Part shown: positions 19,703 to 28,162 of the stretch, one piece after another
How positions within the stretch are numbered: position 1 is the stretch's first letter
Layout: each line of letters begins with the position of its first letter
Source: JAFEDN01 sp963697455
Lineage (GTDB): Bacteria; Pseudomonadota; Gammaproteobacteria; Coxiellales; Coxiellaceae
NCBI GenBank assembly: GCA_963697455.1
Contig: CAVOOI010000008.1
Location: forward strand, 1 to 61,348
DNA: 61,348 bases
Direction of reading: 5' to 3'
Translations under genes and position numbers: made by a program
The notes under the pieces: generated by a model
The model's database searches: none
What the model saw: only the letters and a program-made list of their open reading frames with translations
What the model was told of the DNA's origin: nothing

Positions 19703-20419
19703 TTATTCGGTGTGGTGCAACATCTCGCGGCGTATTTTCGCAATCGCTTCGGAAGGATTTAATCCCTTCGGACAAACATCGGCGCAATTCATAATGGTGC
19801 GACAGCGGAAAACGCTGTATGGATCTTTCAGTCCTTCGACTCTCGCTTCGGTTTCAGTATCCCGGCTATCTGCGATAAAACGATAAGCGCCTAATAAACC
19901 TGCCGGGCCGATGAATTTTTCTGGGTTCCACCAATAAGAAGGACATGCACTGCTGCAACACGCACACAAGATACATTCATATAAACCATCTAATTTGGCG
20001 CGCTCTTCAGGAGATTGCAAACGCTCAGTGGTTGGCGGCGGATTTTTATTTTGCAGATAGGGTTTTACTCTTGCATACTGGTCGAAGAACTGAGTCATAT
20101 CGACAATTAGATCACAAATAATAGGGAATCCCGGTAATGGATTTAACACGACATGGTCAGACAAATCGCGCAATTTAGTTATGCAAGCTAAGCCGTTTTT
20201 GCCATTGATATTCATACCATCCGAGCCACAGACCCCTTCTCCGCATGAACGGCGGAATTTCAGAGTGGGATCTTGAGTGTCTTTAAGCGCTTCCAGTGCA
20301 TTGAGTAACATGGCGCCTTTGATTTTAGAAACATCCAACTCATAATTTTGCATCCGCGGTGACTCTCCAGGCTTGGACCTGCTGATAGAAAAAGTCATTT
20401 TTCGAGATTTTTTAGCCAT
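19703..20419 (-). CDS. sdhB: Succinate dehydrogenase iron-sulfur subunit
   Basis: SdhB carries the three Fe-S clusters that link SdhA to the membrane quinone site. The [2Fe-2S] cysteines lie in RRSCGEGVCGSDGMNINGK. The [4Fe-4S] and [3Fe-4S] clusters are bound by CILCACCSSACPSYWW and CRTIMNCADVCPKGLNP. With the ATG at 20419 the protein has 238 residues, matching E. coli; an in-frame ATG at 20431 would add four residues. A GGA-containing site 7 bases upstream fits 20419 slightly better. It is part of the sdhCDAB-suc operon. Confidence 0.97.
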   Translation of the reverse strand: MAKKSRKMTFSISRSKPGESPRMQNYELDVSKIKGAMLLNALEALKDTQDPTLKFRRSCGEGVCGSDGMNINGKNGLACITKLRDLSDHVVLNPLPGFPIICDLIVDMTQFFDQYARVKPYLQNKNPPPTTERLQSPEERAKLDGLYECILCACCSSACPSYWWNPEKFIGPAGLLGAYRFIADSRDTETEARVEGLKDPYSVFRCRTIMNCADVCPKGLNPSEAIAKIRREMLHHTE

Positions 20420-20449
20420 AAAATATTCCATACATCAAGCCATAGCGAG

Positions 20450-22216
20450 TCATAGTTTTTCCTCGCGATCTTTAATCCGAAACGCGGGAACATATTTTGG
20501 AGTTTGATTAACGGGACGAAATCCGGTGCGGCCATCCATAAAATATAATGAATGCTTTAAAAAATTAACATCGTCCCGGTCTGGATAATCATAGCGGGAA
20601 TGTGCGCCACGGCTTTCTTTTCGTAGCGAGGCGCATAGCGCGGTTGCTAAAGCGACATCCATGAGATTATCCAGCTCAAACATTTCAATCCGGTTGTTAT
20701 TAAAAATTTGACTGTCATCTTTTAATCCGGCATGCGCCAGGCGTTCATTTAATGCTTGCAATTTTTCTAATGCCGGCCCCATATGCGCCGCATCGCGAAA
20801 CACTCCAAAATTATTCTGCATCAGCTCGCGCATTTCGCGGCGAATGGCGATGGGATCTTCAGTATTGGCTTTATTTTCCCAACGAGCAAATCGCGCCCGA
20901 ATTCGCTCTAATTCAGCACTATCCGCAGGCTCTTCGCTATGATCTTCACGCAAAACTTTTTGTAAATGGATGCCGGCAGCCCGGCCAAATACAATTAAAT
21001 CCAACAATGAATTAGTACCTAATCGATTAGCGCCGTGGACGGAAACACAGGCACACTCGCCTGCGGCATACAAACCTGGCACAACATGGTCCTGGCCTTG
21101 TGCGTCCTGAGTTAATACTTGGGCGTGAATATTAGTGGGGATACCTCCCATGAGATAATGGGCAGCCGGCACCACTGGAACAGGTTCTTTAATAGGATCT
21201 ATATCTACGAATGTCATCGCTAATTCACGAATTCCAGGTAATCGCTGGCGAATTATATCTGCGCCAATATGATCTACTTTAAGGAGTACATGGTCCTTGT
21301 CAGGTCCGCAGCCATTGCCAGCCAGTATTTCCATAATAATGGAACGGGAAACTACGTCGCGGCAATCTAAATCTTTTAGATGCGGAGAATAGCGCTCCAT
21401 AAAGCGTTCGCCTTTGCAATTGATTAAGTAACCACCCTCACCGCGTACGCCTTCACTGATTAAAGAACCTACCCCCGCTATCGCGGTAGGATGAAATTGC
21501 CAAAACTCCATATCCTGAAGCGGCAACCCAGCCCGCAGAACCATGCCTAAACCATCGCCGGTATTAATATAAGCATTGGTCGTGGTGGGAAATATCCGCC
21601 CGGCGCCGCCGGTCGCCAACACGGTGGCTCTAGCTTTAAAAAAAGCGACCTCGCCGGTTTCGATGCAAATTGCGACCACTCCGGCAATGCCGCCGGCGGT
21701 ATTTTTTACCAAGTCGACAGCATACCATTCGCTAAAAAAATGAGTTTTGGCTTCGATATTTTTCTGGAACATGGTGTGAACCATGGCGTGACCGGTCCGG
21801 TCAGCAGCGGCGCAGGTACGTCGCGTCGGCTCTCCACCGTAATTTTGAGTGTGACCGCCAAAAGCGCGTTGATAAATTTTGCCATTGTCTAAACGCGAAA
21901 AAGGCAAACCCATATGTTCCAATTCGTAAACGGAAGCGGGAGCATTTTGACACATATATTCAATCGCATCTTGATCACCCAGGTAATCAGAGCCATTGAT
22001 GGTATCGTACATGTGCCATTCCCAATGATCTTCGACCACATTCCCTAAAGCTGCGGCGATACCACCCTGCGCTGAAACGGTATGAGAGCGGGTTGGATAC
22101 ACTTTAGAAATAACGGCTACTTTATAATTAGACTGCGCCAACTGTAACGCGGCACGTAAACCAGCGCCGCCCGCTCCAACAATAACCGCATCGAACTGCT
22201 TTTGATTGATTTGCAT
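20450..22216 (-). CDS. sdhA: Succinate dehydrogenase flavoprotein subunit
   Basis: This is the 588-residue catalytic subunit that oxidises succinate with covalently bound FAD. The dinucleotide-binding GAGGAGLRAALQ is near residue 14, and the flavinylation His is in SHTVSAQGGIAAALG near residue 45. The active-site region includes HPTAIAG, SEGVRGEGGYL, and the Arg/His motif HGANRLGTNSLLDL. It begins 3 bases after sdhD and is followed after 30 bases by sdhB. The length is that of gammaproteobacterial SdhA. Confidence 0.98.
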   Translation of the reverse strand: MQINQKQFDAVIVGAGGAGLRAALQLAQSNYKVAVISKVYPTRSHTVSAQGGIAAALGNVVEDHWEWHMYDTINGSDYLGDQDAIEYMCQNAPASVYELEHMGLPFSRLDNGKIYQRAFGGHTQNYGGEPTRRTCAAADRTGHAMVHTMFQKNIEAKTHFFSEWYAVDLVKNTAGGIAGVVAICIETGEVAFFKARATVLATGGAGRIFPTTTNAYINTGDGLGMVLRAGLPLQDMEFWQFHPTAIAGVGSLISEGVRGEGGYLINCKGERFMERYSPHLKDLDCRDVVSRSIIMEILAGNGCGPDKDHVLLKVDHIGADIIRQRLPGIRELAMTFVDIDPIKEPVPVVPAAHYLMGGIPTNIHAQVLTQDAQGQDHVVPGLYAAGECACVSVHGANRLGTNSLLDLIVFGRAAGIHLQKVLREDHSEEPADSAELERIRARFARWENKANTEDPIAIRREMRELMQNNFGVFRDAAHMGPALEKLQALNERLAHAGLKDDSQIFNNNRIEMFELDNLMDVALATALCASLRKESRGAHSRYDYPDRDDVNFLKHSLYFMDGRTGFRPVNQTPKYVPAFRIKDREEKL

Positions 22217-22219
22217 ACT

Positions 22220-22552
22220 TTAAACCAATATGACTACGCCCCAAAGAACGTAACCTAATAATAAAAGAATAATCAAAGATTGTAGCACCAAACGTGCGCC
22301 CAAATGTTTAACGTAATCCGTTAACACGGTCCATAAACCAATCCACGCATGCCAAACAATGGCGATCAATACAACTAAGGTTGCAATCTTGACTAACACG
22401 TTATCGAATAATTTATGCCACTGAGCAAAATATAAAGGCTGATTTTGGATTAGATAAATAGCCAAGAAAATAACGTATAAACCGATTACTACGGCGGAAA
22501 TACGCTGTACTAGCCAATCGCGTAGACCACTATGAGAAGTTTTTACGACCAT
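22220..22552 (-). CDS. sdhD: Succinate dehydrogenase membrane anchor subunit D
   Basis: This 110-residue membrane anchor has three hydrophobic helices and the haem/quinone-site pattern HAWIGLWTVLTDY, where the His is the expected haem ligand. The ORF is open further upstream, but the ATG at 22552 gives the family's length and the typical start GLRDWLVQRISAVV. It overlaps the end of sdhC by 10 bases, indicating translational coupling. Confidence 0.93.
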   Translation of the reverse strand: MVVKTSHSGLRDWLVQRISAVVIGLYVIFLAIYLIQNQPLYFAQWHKLFDNVLVKIATLVVLIAIVWHAWIGLWTVLTDYVKHLGARLVLQSLIILLLLGYVLWGVVILV

Positions 22553-22920
22553 ATCCAAAGTCCTAACAAAATCACTAAAATAGCCGTTAATAATAGAACC
22601 AGCCCAGCACTCCGGCGCCCAGCTTTTAAGCCTTCGCCGATCCCCATATCCATTAACAGATGCCGAATGCCGGCCAGGAAATGGCCTACCACCGCGGCTA
22701 ATAAAATCCACAAAACCAATTTGAAACCTGGTTGCTCCAAGGTGGTGCTCAAACTGTCAAAGCTATCTTGGGACATTAGAGAACGGCTGAGTAAGTAGAG
22801 GATCAGTGGCAGCCCTAAAAAGATCACGACCCCTGAAATCCTATGTAAAATAGACACAATCGCGGGAATAGGAAATCTAATCCGCCATAGATTTAAATAA
22901 ACCTGTCGATGAGCCTTCAC
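22543..22920 (-). CDS. sdhC: Succinate dehydrogenase cytochrome b556 subunit
   Basis: This 125-residue protein is the first gene of the operon. Three membrane helices are visible. The signature RFPIPAIVSILHRISGVVIF, with the conserved Ser and Arg of the quinone site, is present, followed by the haem-ligand motif HFLAGIRHLLMD. It starts 73 bases from the divergent lpxH start, so the operon promoter must lie in that gap. Confidence 0.95.
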   Translation of the reverse strand: MKAHRQVYLNLWRIRFPIPAIVSILHRISGVVIFLGLPLILYLLSRSLMSQDSFDSLSTTLEQPGFKLVLWILLAAVVGHFLAGIRHLLMDMGIGEGLKAGRRSAGLVLLLTAILVILLGLWIWS

Positions 22921-22993
22921 AAGGGTTCCTTAATGAAAAATTTCTTTGATTATATTACCAGAACCGGTAAAATACTAGTAACTAGGAATTTAT

Positions 22994-23701
22994 ATGTCTG
23001 AAACTTTTTTTATCTCTGACCTGCATTTGCATCTTGAAGACCCGCAAACTCTGGAGATTTTTTTGCAGTTTCTGCAGCATCGCGCGCTTAAAGCAGATGC
23101 TTTATACATTTTGGGGGATTTGTTTGAGGCATGGATAGGCGACGACGATCTTTCGCCATTCAATTTACAGGTTATGCAAGCGATAAATCAAGCCGTGCGC
23201 AGCGGACTGCCGGTTTATTTTATGCGCGGCAACCGGGATTTTTTAATCGGTAAGCGCTTTGCCAAAAAAACCGGCGTAAAACTGCTGGCCGATCCTCACC
23301 TGATTGAACTTTACGGAGTACGAACATTACTGATGCATGGGGACAGTTTGTGCACTTTTGATATAAAACATCAAAAAGCCCGGCGATTTACGCTCAATCC
23401 GCTTTGCCAATGGCTCGCTTTACAGCTACCGTTACCATTGCGCCGACGCGCCGCGGTATGGCTGCGCAGCAAAAGCCGCAGCCATCATCATTCAGGCGAA
23501 GACTATATTATGGATGTTAGTCCAGCCACCGTGGACGAGGTCATGAATGCGCATCAAGCTTCCCGGCTGATTCATGGCCATACTCATCGGCCTGCGTTTC
23601 ATGCCACGCTAATGGGGGAACGGATAGTGCTCGGCGCCTGGCATGAAACCGGGAGTTTATTGGTCTGTAATCAGCAAGGTTGTCAACTGCAGACACTCTA
23701 G
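22994..23701 (+). CDS. lpxH: UDP-2,3-diacylglucosamine diphosphatase
   Basis: This 235-residue enzyme hydrolyses UDP-2,3-diacylglucosamine to lipid X in lipid A synthesis. Metal-binding motifs are ISDLHLHLEDP (D-x-H), GDLFEAWIGDD, FMRGNRDFLIG, LMHGD and HGHTHRPAFH near the C-terminus. Length and motifs are those of LpxH rather than LpxI or LpxG. It is transcribed divergently from sdhC, and its stop overlaps the convergent pdxJ stop by 4 bases. Confidence 0.96.
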   Translation: MSETFFISDLHLHLEDPQTLEIFLQFLQHRALKADALYILGDLFEAWIGDDDLSPFNLQVMQAINQAVRSGLPVYFMRGNRDFLIGKRFAKKTGVKLLADPHLIELYGVRTLLMHGDSLCTFDIKHQKARRFTLNPLCQWLALQLPLPLRRRAAVWLRSKSRSHHHSGEDYIMDVSPATVDEVMNAHQASRLIHGHTHRPAFHATLMGERIVLGAWHETGSLLVCNQQGCQLQTL

Positions 23702-24450
23702 CGGGCTTGTAGCATTAGCGATTTCATGGCTTGCACGGCGGCTTCAATTCCCATAAACACAGCATCCGCGATAATGCTATGGCCAATATTTAATTCATGC
23801 ATGTTTGGAATAGCGGCGATTGGCTGCACATTGCTTCTATTTAACCCATGACCGGCATTCACCACTAATCCCAGCTCCCCGGCTAATCGCGCAGCGGATT
23901 GGATACGCAGCAAAGCTGGTTCGCGCTCCGCTGCGGTTTTTGCATCTGCATATTGACCGGTGGTTAGCTCAATGACTGGAGCGCCACACCGCAGCGCTGC
24001 CTCAATCTGCGCAGGATCTGAATCAATGAATAAAGATACGATGGCTCCCTTAGCCGCAAGCCGTGCGCAGGTTTTACGAATAAGCTCCTCTTGCGCCAGC
24101 ACATCTAACCCGCCTTCAGTCGTTAATTCCGCACGTTTTTCCGGAACTAAACAACAATATTGCGGTTGCAATTTTTCAGCGATTTTAACTATTTCTTCGT
24201 TCACCGCCATTTCCAAATTAATCGGCACGCTGATCGCGGATTTTAATTTCCATAAATCCGCATCTTGAATATGCCGGCGATCTTCGCGTAAATGCATAGT
24301 AATGCTATCCCCTCCAGCTTTAATCGCCGCTACGGCAATCTCAACTGGATCTGGATAATGAGTGCCACGCGCTTGCCGTAACGTAGCTACGTGATCAACG
24401 TTGACGCCTAGATATATTTTTTTCTCAGCCCGGGGTATTTTATAAATCAT
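23698..24450 (-). CDS. pdxJ: Pyridoxine 5'-phosphate synthase
   Basis: This 250-residue TIM-barrel enzyme condenses 1-deoxyxylulose 5-phosphate with 3-amino-2-oxopropyl phosphate to form vitamin B6 phosphate. Diagnostic motifs are LGVNVDHVATLRQARGT, MHLREDRRHI, and GLVVNAGHGLN, followed by ELNIGHSIIADA. Its start overlaps the end of the isochorismatase-like gene by 11 bases, so it may be read through from that operon. Confidence 0.97.
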   Translation of the reverse strand: MIYKIPRAEKKIYLGVNVDHVATLRQARGTHYPDPVEIAVAAIKAGGDSITMHLREDRRHIQDADLWKLKSAISVPINLEMAVNEEIVKIAEKLQPQYCCLVPEKRAELTTEGGLDVLAQEELIRKTCARLAAKGAIVSLFIDSDPAQIEAALRCGAPVIELTTGQYADAKTAAEREPALLRIQSAARLAGELGLVVNAGHGLNRSNVQPIAAIPNMHELNIGHSIIADAVFMGIEAAVQAMKSLMLQAR

Positions 24451-25024
24451 CTAAAATTTTATCGACTGAAGAAATAGTTGTCAGATGTTCCAACAAACTC
24501 AAAGTATTGTTATGGATCTGCGCATTCACAGCGCCGCAAGCGTCTTTTAAAACGACTATCCGGTAATCACGGTCGTGGCCGTCGCGAGCAGTGGCTTGAA
24601 CCGCATTATTGGTGGAAACTCCAGCAATTACTAAAGTATCGATTTTGTGAGGGTGAAGATAAGCTTCTAGCGGTGTTGCGTAAAATACGCTAACTCGCGG
24701 CTTGACGATCACCGGATCGATAGCCGCGCGAAAATCTAACTCCGCATGAAACTCAGTACCCCATTCACCTAATTTAAAAGCGCCTTTCGTAGGCGCGGCG
24801 CAAAACACGGGAGAATTCACTGAAATTTCAGGGTATCCAGGATTAAACGCTACCTTTACAAACAAAATCAACCACGAACGCTCCCGCGCTATTTTGAGCA
24901 TGGCATTGACCTTCTCTATCACACCATGCTCTTTCACATAGCCGGCGCAAGTTGCCGCTTTACCCTGTTCATGAACAATATCATTAATAAAATCAATTAC
25001 CAGTAAGCAAGGTTTAGTCATCAT
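24440..25024 (-). CDS. Isochorismatase-fold hydrolase without the usual nucleophilic cysteine
   Basis: This 194-residue cysteine-hydrolase-fold protein has the first catalytic Asp in LLVIDFINDIV and the Lys in VIVKPRVS. In the third motif, normally G-x-x-T-x-x-C-V, it reads GVSTNNAVQATARDG, so the nucleophile position is Ala. True isochorismatases of the PhzD kind also lack the Cys and use acid-base chemistry; a dead or binding-only role is the alternative. It overlaps the SnoaL-like gene by 4 bases (ATGA) and the start of pdxJ by 11. The three-gene unit with FUSC suggests processing of a small aromatic or toxic compound, which is inference. Confidence 0.8.
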   Translation of the reverse strand: MMTKPCLLVIDFINDIVHEQGKAATCAGYVKEHGVIEKVNAMLKIARERSWLILFVKVAFNPGYPEISVNSPVFCAAPTKGAFKLGEWGTEFHAELDFRAAIDPVIVKPRVSVFYATPLEAYLHPHKIDTLVIAGVSTNNAVQATARDGHDRDYRIVVLKDACGAVNAQIHNNTLSLLEHLTTISSVDKILDDL

Positions 25025-25437
25025 GAATTCTCCACAATTGTTTCCATTTCAGTAACAAACCGTTGTACGAGCGCGGAATCCAAATAAGCTTTCACTTCAA
25101 CAATAGTATCACCTTGAAATTTTACAATCCAACAATAAGTATTGTTAAAAGGCTCATTGTTAATTCCCGTGGATAGTTGCGACATTTCCACTACCGCTAC
25201 CGACTCGGCAACAATAATATTGTGTACTTTCATCACCACCCCACCCTGTAAGATTTTATTCAAACGCGCAAACGTGTGCGCAAAAAATTCTTCTTTTGAG
25301 TGATACACACCCGCTAACGGATGAGTTCCCATCACTTGCCAGCAAACATTATCAGCGACATGCTGAAAAAATATTTCCCGGCGACCATGTTCCAAATTAG
25401 AAAACAAATTTATAACAAATTCACGTGTCGGATTCAT
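25021..25437 (-). CDS. SnoaL-like (NTF2-fold) small protein
   Basis: This 138-residue protein has the cone-shaped NTF2/SnoaL pattern: an N-terminal helix (REFVINLFSNLEHG), a conserved W near residue 33 followed by MGTHPLAGVY, and antiparallel strands ending in YCWIVKFQGDTIVEVKAYLD. Such proteins are isomerases, cyclases or ligand binders. No catalytic identity can be read here. The gene overlaps both neighbours by 4 bases, so it is translationally coupled to FUSC upstream and the isochorismatase-like gene downstream. Confidence 0.75.
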   Translation of the reverse strand: MNPTREFVINLFSNLEHGRREIFFQHVADNVCWQVMGTHPLAGVYHSKEEFFAHTFARLNKILQGGVVMKVHNIIVAESVAVVEMSQLSTGINNEPFNNTYCWIVKFQGDTIVEVKAYLDSALVQRFVTEMETIVENS

Positions 25438-26495
25438 ATCTTACCTCTTTTTATTTTTAAAATATACTCGTTAAAAATTAACTCAGCGAAATAAACTGCT
25501 AATAACCCAATTGCCCCACCGGCCAATACATTAGTGATTCGTTCCACAGCCATAATGGGTGTCGCTGAAACAATAAAGGCTGCGAACGCCACCAAGAAAC
25601 AGCGGGAACCAAACGCCAGCCGGTAACGGCGAAATGCTACTAAAGTTAGCATAATTCCCAAAGCTGCGAATACATACATGAGTTCGCTTTTGGGAGCGAA
25701 TTCCGCCGCCAATAGACCTAATGGAACGCCAATGCACGCACCCAGCATGCGGTCATTAAATTTTCTCCTAGCGCTGGAAAATTCCAAGGTAATCACGCTA
25801 GCGACTGACCAAATGACCCATTCACCTCTGGAAAGATGTAGAAAAATGACCAGGCTCGCCGCCACCGTAACCCCCAAGAAAATAGCAATAGCCGAAGGTA
25901 TCCAAATCGCCGTGGGTTCCCCTAGCTCCACGCCATGCAAAATCCTAGCTATCCCTTTTTTAGATTTTTCCTGGATAGCCAACTCTGGTTTTTTCCGCCA
26001 GATTCTCATTTTTGGCGCCCTATAAATAAGGATCGCCGCTAGCAACGCCAGCGGGGTCAATATTATAAATTTTTCATAAATGGCAACGGTTAATGCTGAA
26101 GAAATATTTTCATGTAATTCACAAGTTAAATAAACCGTTGGGATAAAGGTATAATTTGCCAGCGTGCGGATTCCACTTCCATATTTGATAAAATATATGG
26201 TTGCGAAAGCCATAGACGCACAAACAAGCACAAATAAATAAGGTACCGTAAAAGCAAAAAACAATAGGGTAAAACAGGCTAAAATGAGTAAAAAGTGTAG
26301 GGAAATCGCTATGGCGCCCAATTTTAACCGCTCAGCTCCAATTCCTAATGAAATGGTTATTAAACCAACATTCCAAAACATGACATTGCCGGTCCAAATA
26401 TACCCTATGGCCACTGGCAGCAAGGATAGCAATGCTTTTCCCAACACCCCCCAATAAACTTCTTCTTTTAGTAATTTTAATGTATCTTTAACCAT
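25434..26495 (-). CDS. FUSC-family inner-membrane protein (aromatic-acid exporter type)
   Basis: This 353-residue protein has two blocks of about five membrane helices joined by a short basic loop near 170-190. The second block shows the FUSC_2 pattern (SRGEWVIWSVASVITLEFSS, then DRMLGACIGVPLGLL). Relatives include the AaeB-type inner-membrane exporters of hydroxylated aromatic acids and fusaric-acid resistance proteins, usually larger. It is the first gene of a three-gene operon and faces a divergent LysR regulator. Export of a compound handled by the following two enzymes is plausible but inferred. Confidence 0.75.
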   Translation of the reverse strand: MVKDTLKLLKEEVYWGVLGKALLSLLPVAIGYIWTGNVMFWNVGLITISLGIGAERLKLGAIAISLHFLLILACFTLLFFAFTVPYLFVLVCASMAFATIYFIKYGSGIRTLANYTFIPTVYLTCELHENISSALTVAIYEKFIILTPLALLAAILIYRAPKMRIWRKKPELAIQEKSKKGIARILHGVELGEPTAIWIPSAIAIFLGVTVAASLVIFLHLSRGEWVIWSVASVITLEFSSARRKFNDRMLGACIGVPLGLLAAEFAPKSELMYVFAALGIMLTLVAFRRYRLAFGSRCFLVAFAAFIVSATPIMAVERITNVLAGGAIGLLAVYFAELIFNEYILKIKRGKI

Positions 26496-26531
26496 GGAAT
26501 TATTATATCACTAGTTTTTAAGGAAAAAAAT

Positions 26532-26567
26532 TTAGCATTTCTTGAAATATATGTTAGAATATCTAAC
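26532..26567 (+). promoter_or_regulatory. LysR-type operator/promoter with probable leaderless start
   Basis: A 15-bp dyad, GTTAGAATATCTAAC (26553-26567), abuts the lysR ATG and contains T-N11-A, the LTTR box. A candidate -35 TTAGCA (26532-26537) lies 17 bases before a -10 TAGAAT (26555-26560). That would start transcription at or within a base or two of the ATG at 26568. No Shine-Dalgarno is present upstream. The operon on the other side starts at 26495, so the box is placed for autoregulation and for control of the FUSC operon. Confidence 0.55.
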
Positions 26568-27473
26568 ATGATCGCCCCTAGCAAAAAAAATCCCCCTTTA
26601 AATAGTTTACGCGCTTTCGAGGCTGTCGCCCGTCATCTCAATGTAGGAAAAGCAGCAGCGGAGCTTAGAGTCACCCATTCAGCGGTCAGCCAACAAACTA
26701 AACTGTTGGAAGATTATCTCGGAATTAAATTACTGGAACGCATTAAAGGCAAAATTAAGTTGACCCATGCTGGCCGTAAATATGCAGCGGATTTAAATAG
26801 CGCTTTTAACATGATCCGCTTAGCGACCGAACAACTTGGCGCCGCGGAGGATAATATTCTCACCATTAACATGCTCACTACATTTGCTATGCGCTGGCTG
26901 ATCCCACGGTTATCTGATTTTCAAGATCAATATCCGAAACTGGAAGTCCGGCTGTCGACGCCGGGCAGGCGGGTCGATTTTAAAACTGAATCCATAGACT
27001 TGGCTATTTATTATGGCGAAGGTGATTGGCCTGATTTACACGCCGATTTTCTGTTTGAGGAATATCTTTTGCCAGTTTGCGCCCCCTCTTTAGCTAAAAA
27101 ATTTAAGAAGCTCGGACTGAAGCAAATGCTAACCACTTCTAAATTAATTTATGTGAAAACCGAAGAACGCAAAAATATTTGGTCAATCTGGTTAGCCCAT
27201 GCGCAACTACCCGAATCACCTCTTTCACAACGCATTTATTTTCAAAATTCCATGCAAGCGATAGAAGCGGCGATAAACGGAATCGGTATAGCCATGGCGC
27301 CGGAATTATTTATCCGCGAAGATATTGCCGCTAAGCGGCTAGTTAAACTTACCGCGGAAAAAATAAAATCTCCCTCGAGTTTTTATTTAGTCTGTCCAGA
27401 AAGTTACTTAAAACAGCGGAAAATCCAAAATTTTCGAGAATGGATATTAAAGGAAAGGATCCAAGCAAGTTAA
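26568..27473 (+). CDS. LysR-family transcriptional regulator (GcvA-like)
   Basis: This 301-residue protein has an N-terminal winged HTH (NSLRAFEAVARHLNVGKAAA, then LRVTHSAVSQQTKLLEDYLG) and a periplasmic-binding-like effector domain with IDLAIYYGEGDW, placing it near the GcvA/AmpR group. The ATG at 26568 fits the family's usual PPLNSLRAFEA start, although no ribosome-binding site precedes it. It is divergent from the FUSC-SnoaL-isochorismatase operon across 72 bases, which is the classical arrangement for a LysR regulator and its target. The inducer is unknown. Confidence 0.9.
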   Translation: MIAPSKKNPPLNSLRAFEAVARHLNVGKAAAELRVTHSAVSQQTKLLEDYLGIKLLERIKGKIKLTHAGRKYAADLNSAFNMIRLATEQLGAAEDNILTINMLTTFAMRWLIPRLSDFQDQYPKLEVRLSTPGRRVDFKTESIDLAIYYGEGDWPDLHADFLFEEYLLPVCAPSLAKKFKKLGLKQMLTTSKLIYVKTEERKNIWSIWLAHAQLPESPLSQRIYFQNSMQAIEAAINGIGIAMAPELFIREDIAAKRLVKLTAEKIKSPSSFYLVCPESYLKQRKIQNFREWILKERIQAS

Positions 27474-27477
27474 ATCA

Positions 27478-28162
27478 TTAGCGTAGTAATTCGCGGCTTT
27501 TTAAAGGTCTATTGCCTAAGTGTTGCTTCAACACCAAACGCATTAAATGCTTGGCGGCTAATAAGTCCTCGGAATTATCCCACTGCTCTGCCCGCAATGC
27601 TAGCAAGCTTCGTCCTGAAAAAACCGCATCGTCAGCGTTGGCGGTTTGTTCGCAACGTAAAAATCCTTCTCCCGGCAACCATCGATAATATTCATGCACG
27701 TTCACTTGAAAATTTAATCCATAGCCTAAATGATCCAATAAGCGTTTCTCAAAGCGGCGTAAAATTACCGGCACATTGCTGTCGCTGGGTTCCAGTGCTT
27801 GTAAGGCCGTTTGATAGTCAGCAAAAATTTCCGGATAGGGATCGTCGCGAGGCAATAATCGCAACAATAATTCATTTAAATAAAATGCACAGAAGAGTGC
27901 TTGTCCGGTTAACTGATATGCAGGGCCACATAATTCAAGCTGATTTAGATTCATCAACTCGCGCCGTCCGCTCCAAGATGCTAATAATGGCGAGAAAATC
28001 TGTAAATATCCTTGGTAACGCGACTTAGGGCCACGCGCGCTGCGCGCTATCGCCCCCACTCGTCCGTATTTTCTAGAAAAAAAAATCGACAATTAAACTG
28101 CTGTTTTGATAAGCTCGATGGTGGAGAACAAAAACAGGTTCCAACAACACGCGTGTCGTCAT
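27478..28162 (-). pseudogene. recO: DNA repair protein RecO, frameshifted at a 9-base homopolymer
   Basis: RecO loads RecA onto SSB-coated DNA. The natural start is the ATG at 28162, overlapping the era stop (TGATG), giving TTRVLLEPVFVLHHRAYQNS and then SLIVDF. A run of nine T (plus strand A at 28077-28085) then shifts the frame to a TAG. With eight T the frame continues into FSRKYGRVGAIARSARGPKS and runs to the stop at 27478, for about 227 residues. The rest is normal (LELCGPAYQLTGQALFCAFY, Arg-rich end). As written it is broken. Sequencing error, slippage or real decay are all possible. Confidence 0.8.

Noticed and set aside
22552..22711. Longer N-terminus for sdhD starting at 22711
   Set aside because: It would lie entirely in sdhC in another frame. 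The ATG at 22552 gives the normal length and typical start of SdhD.
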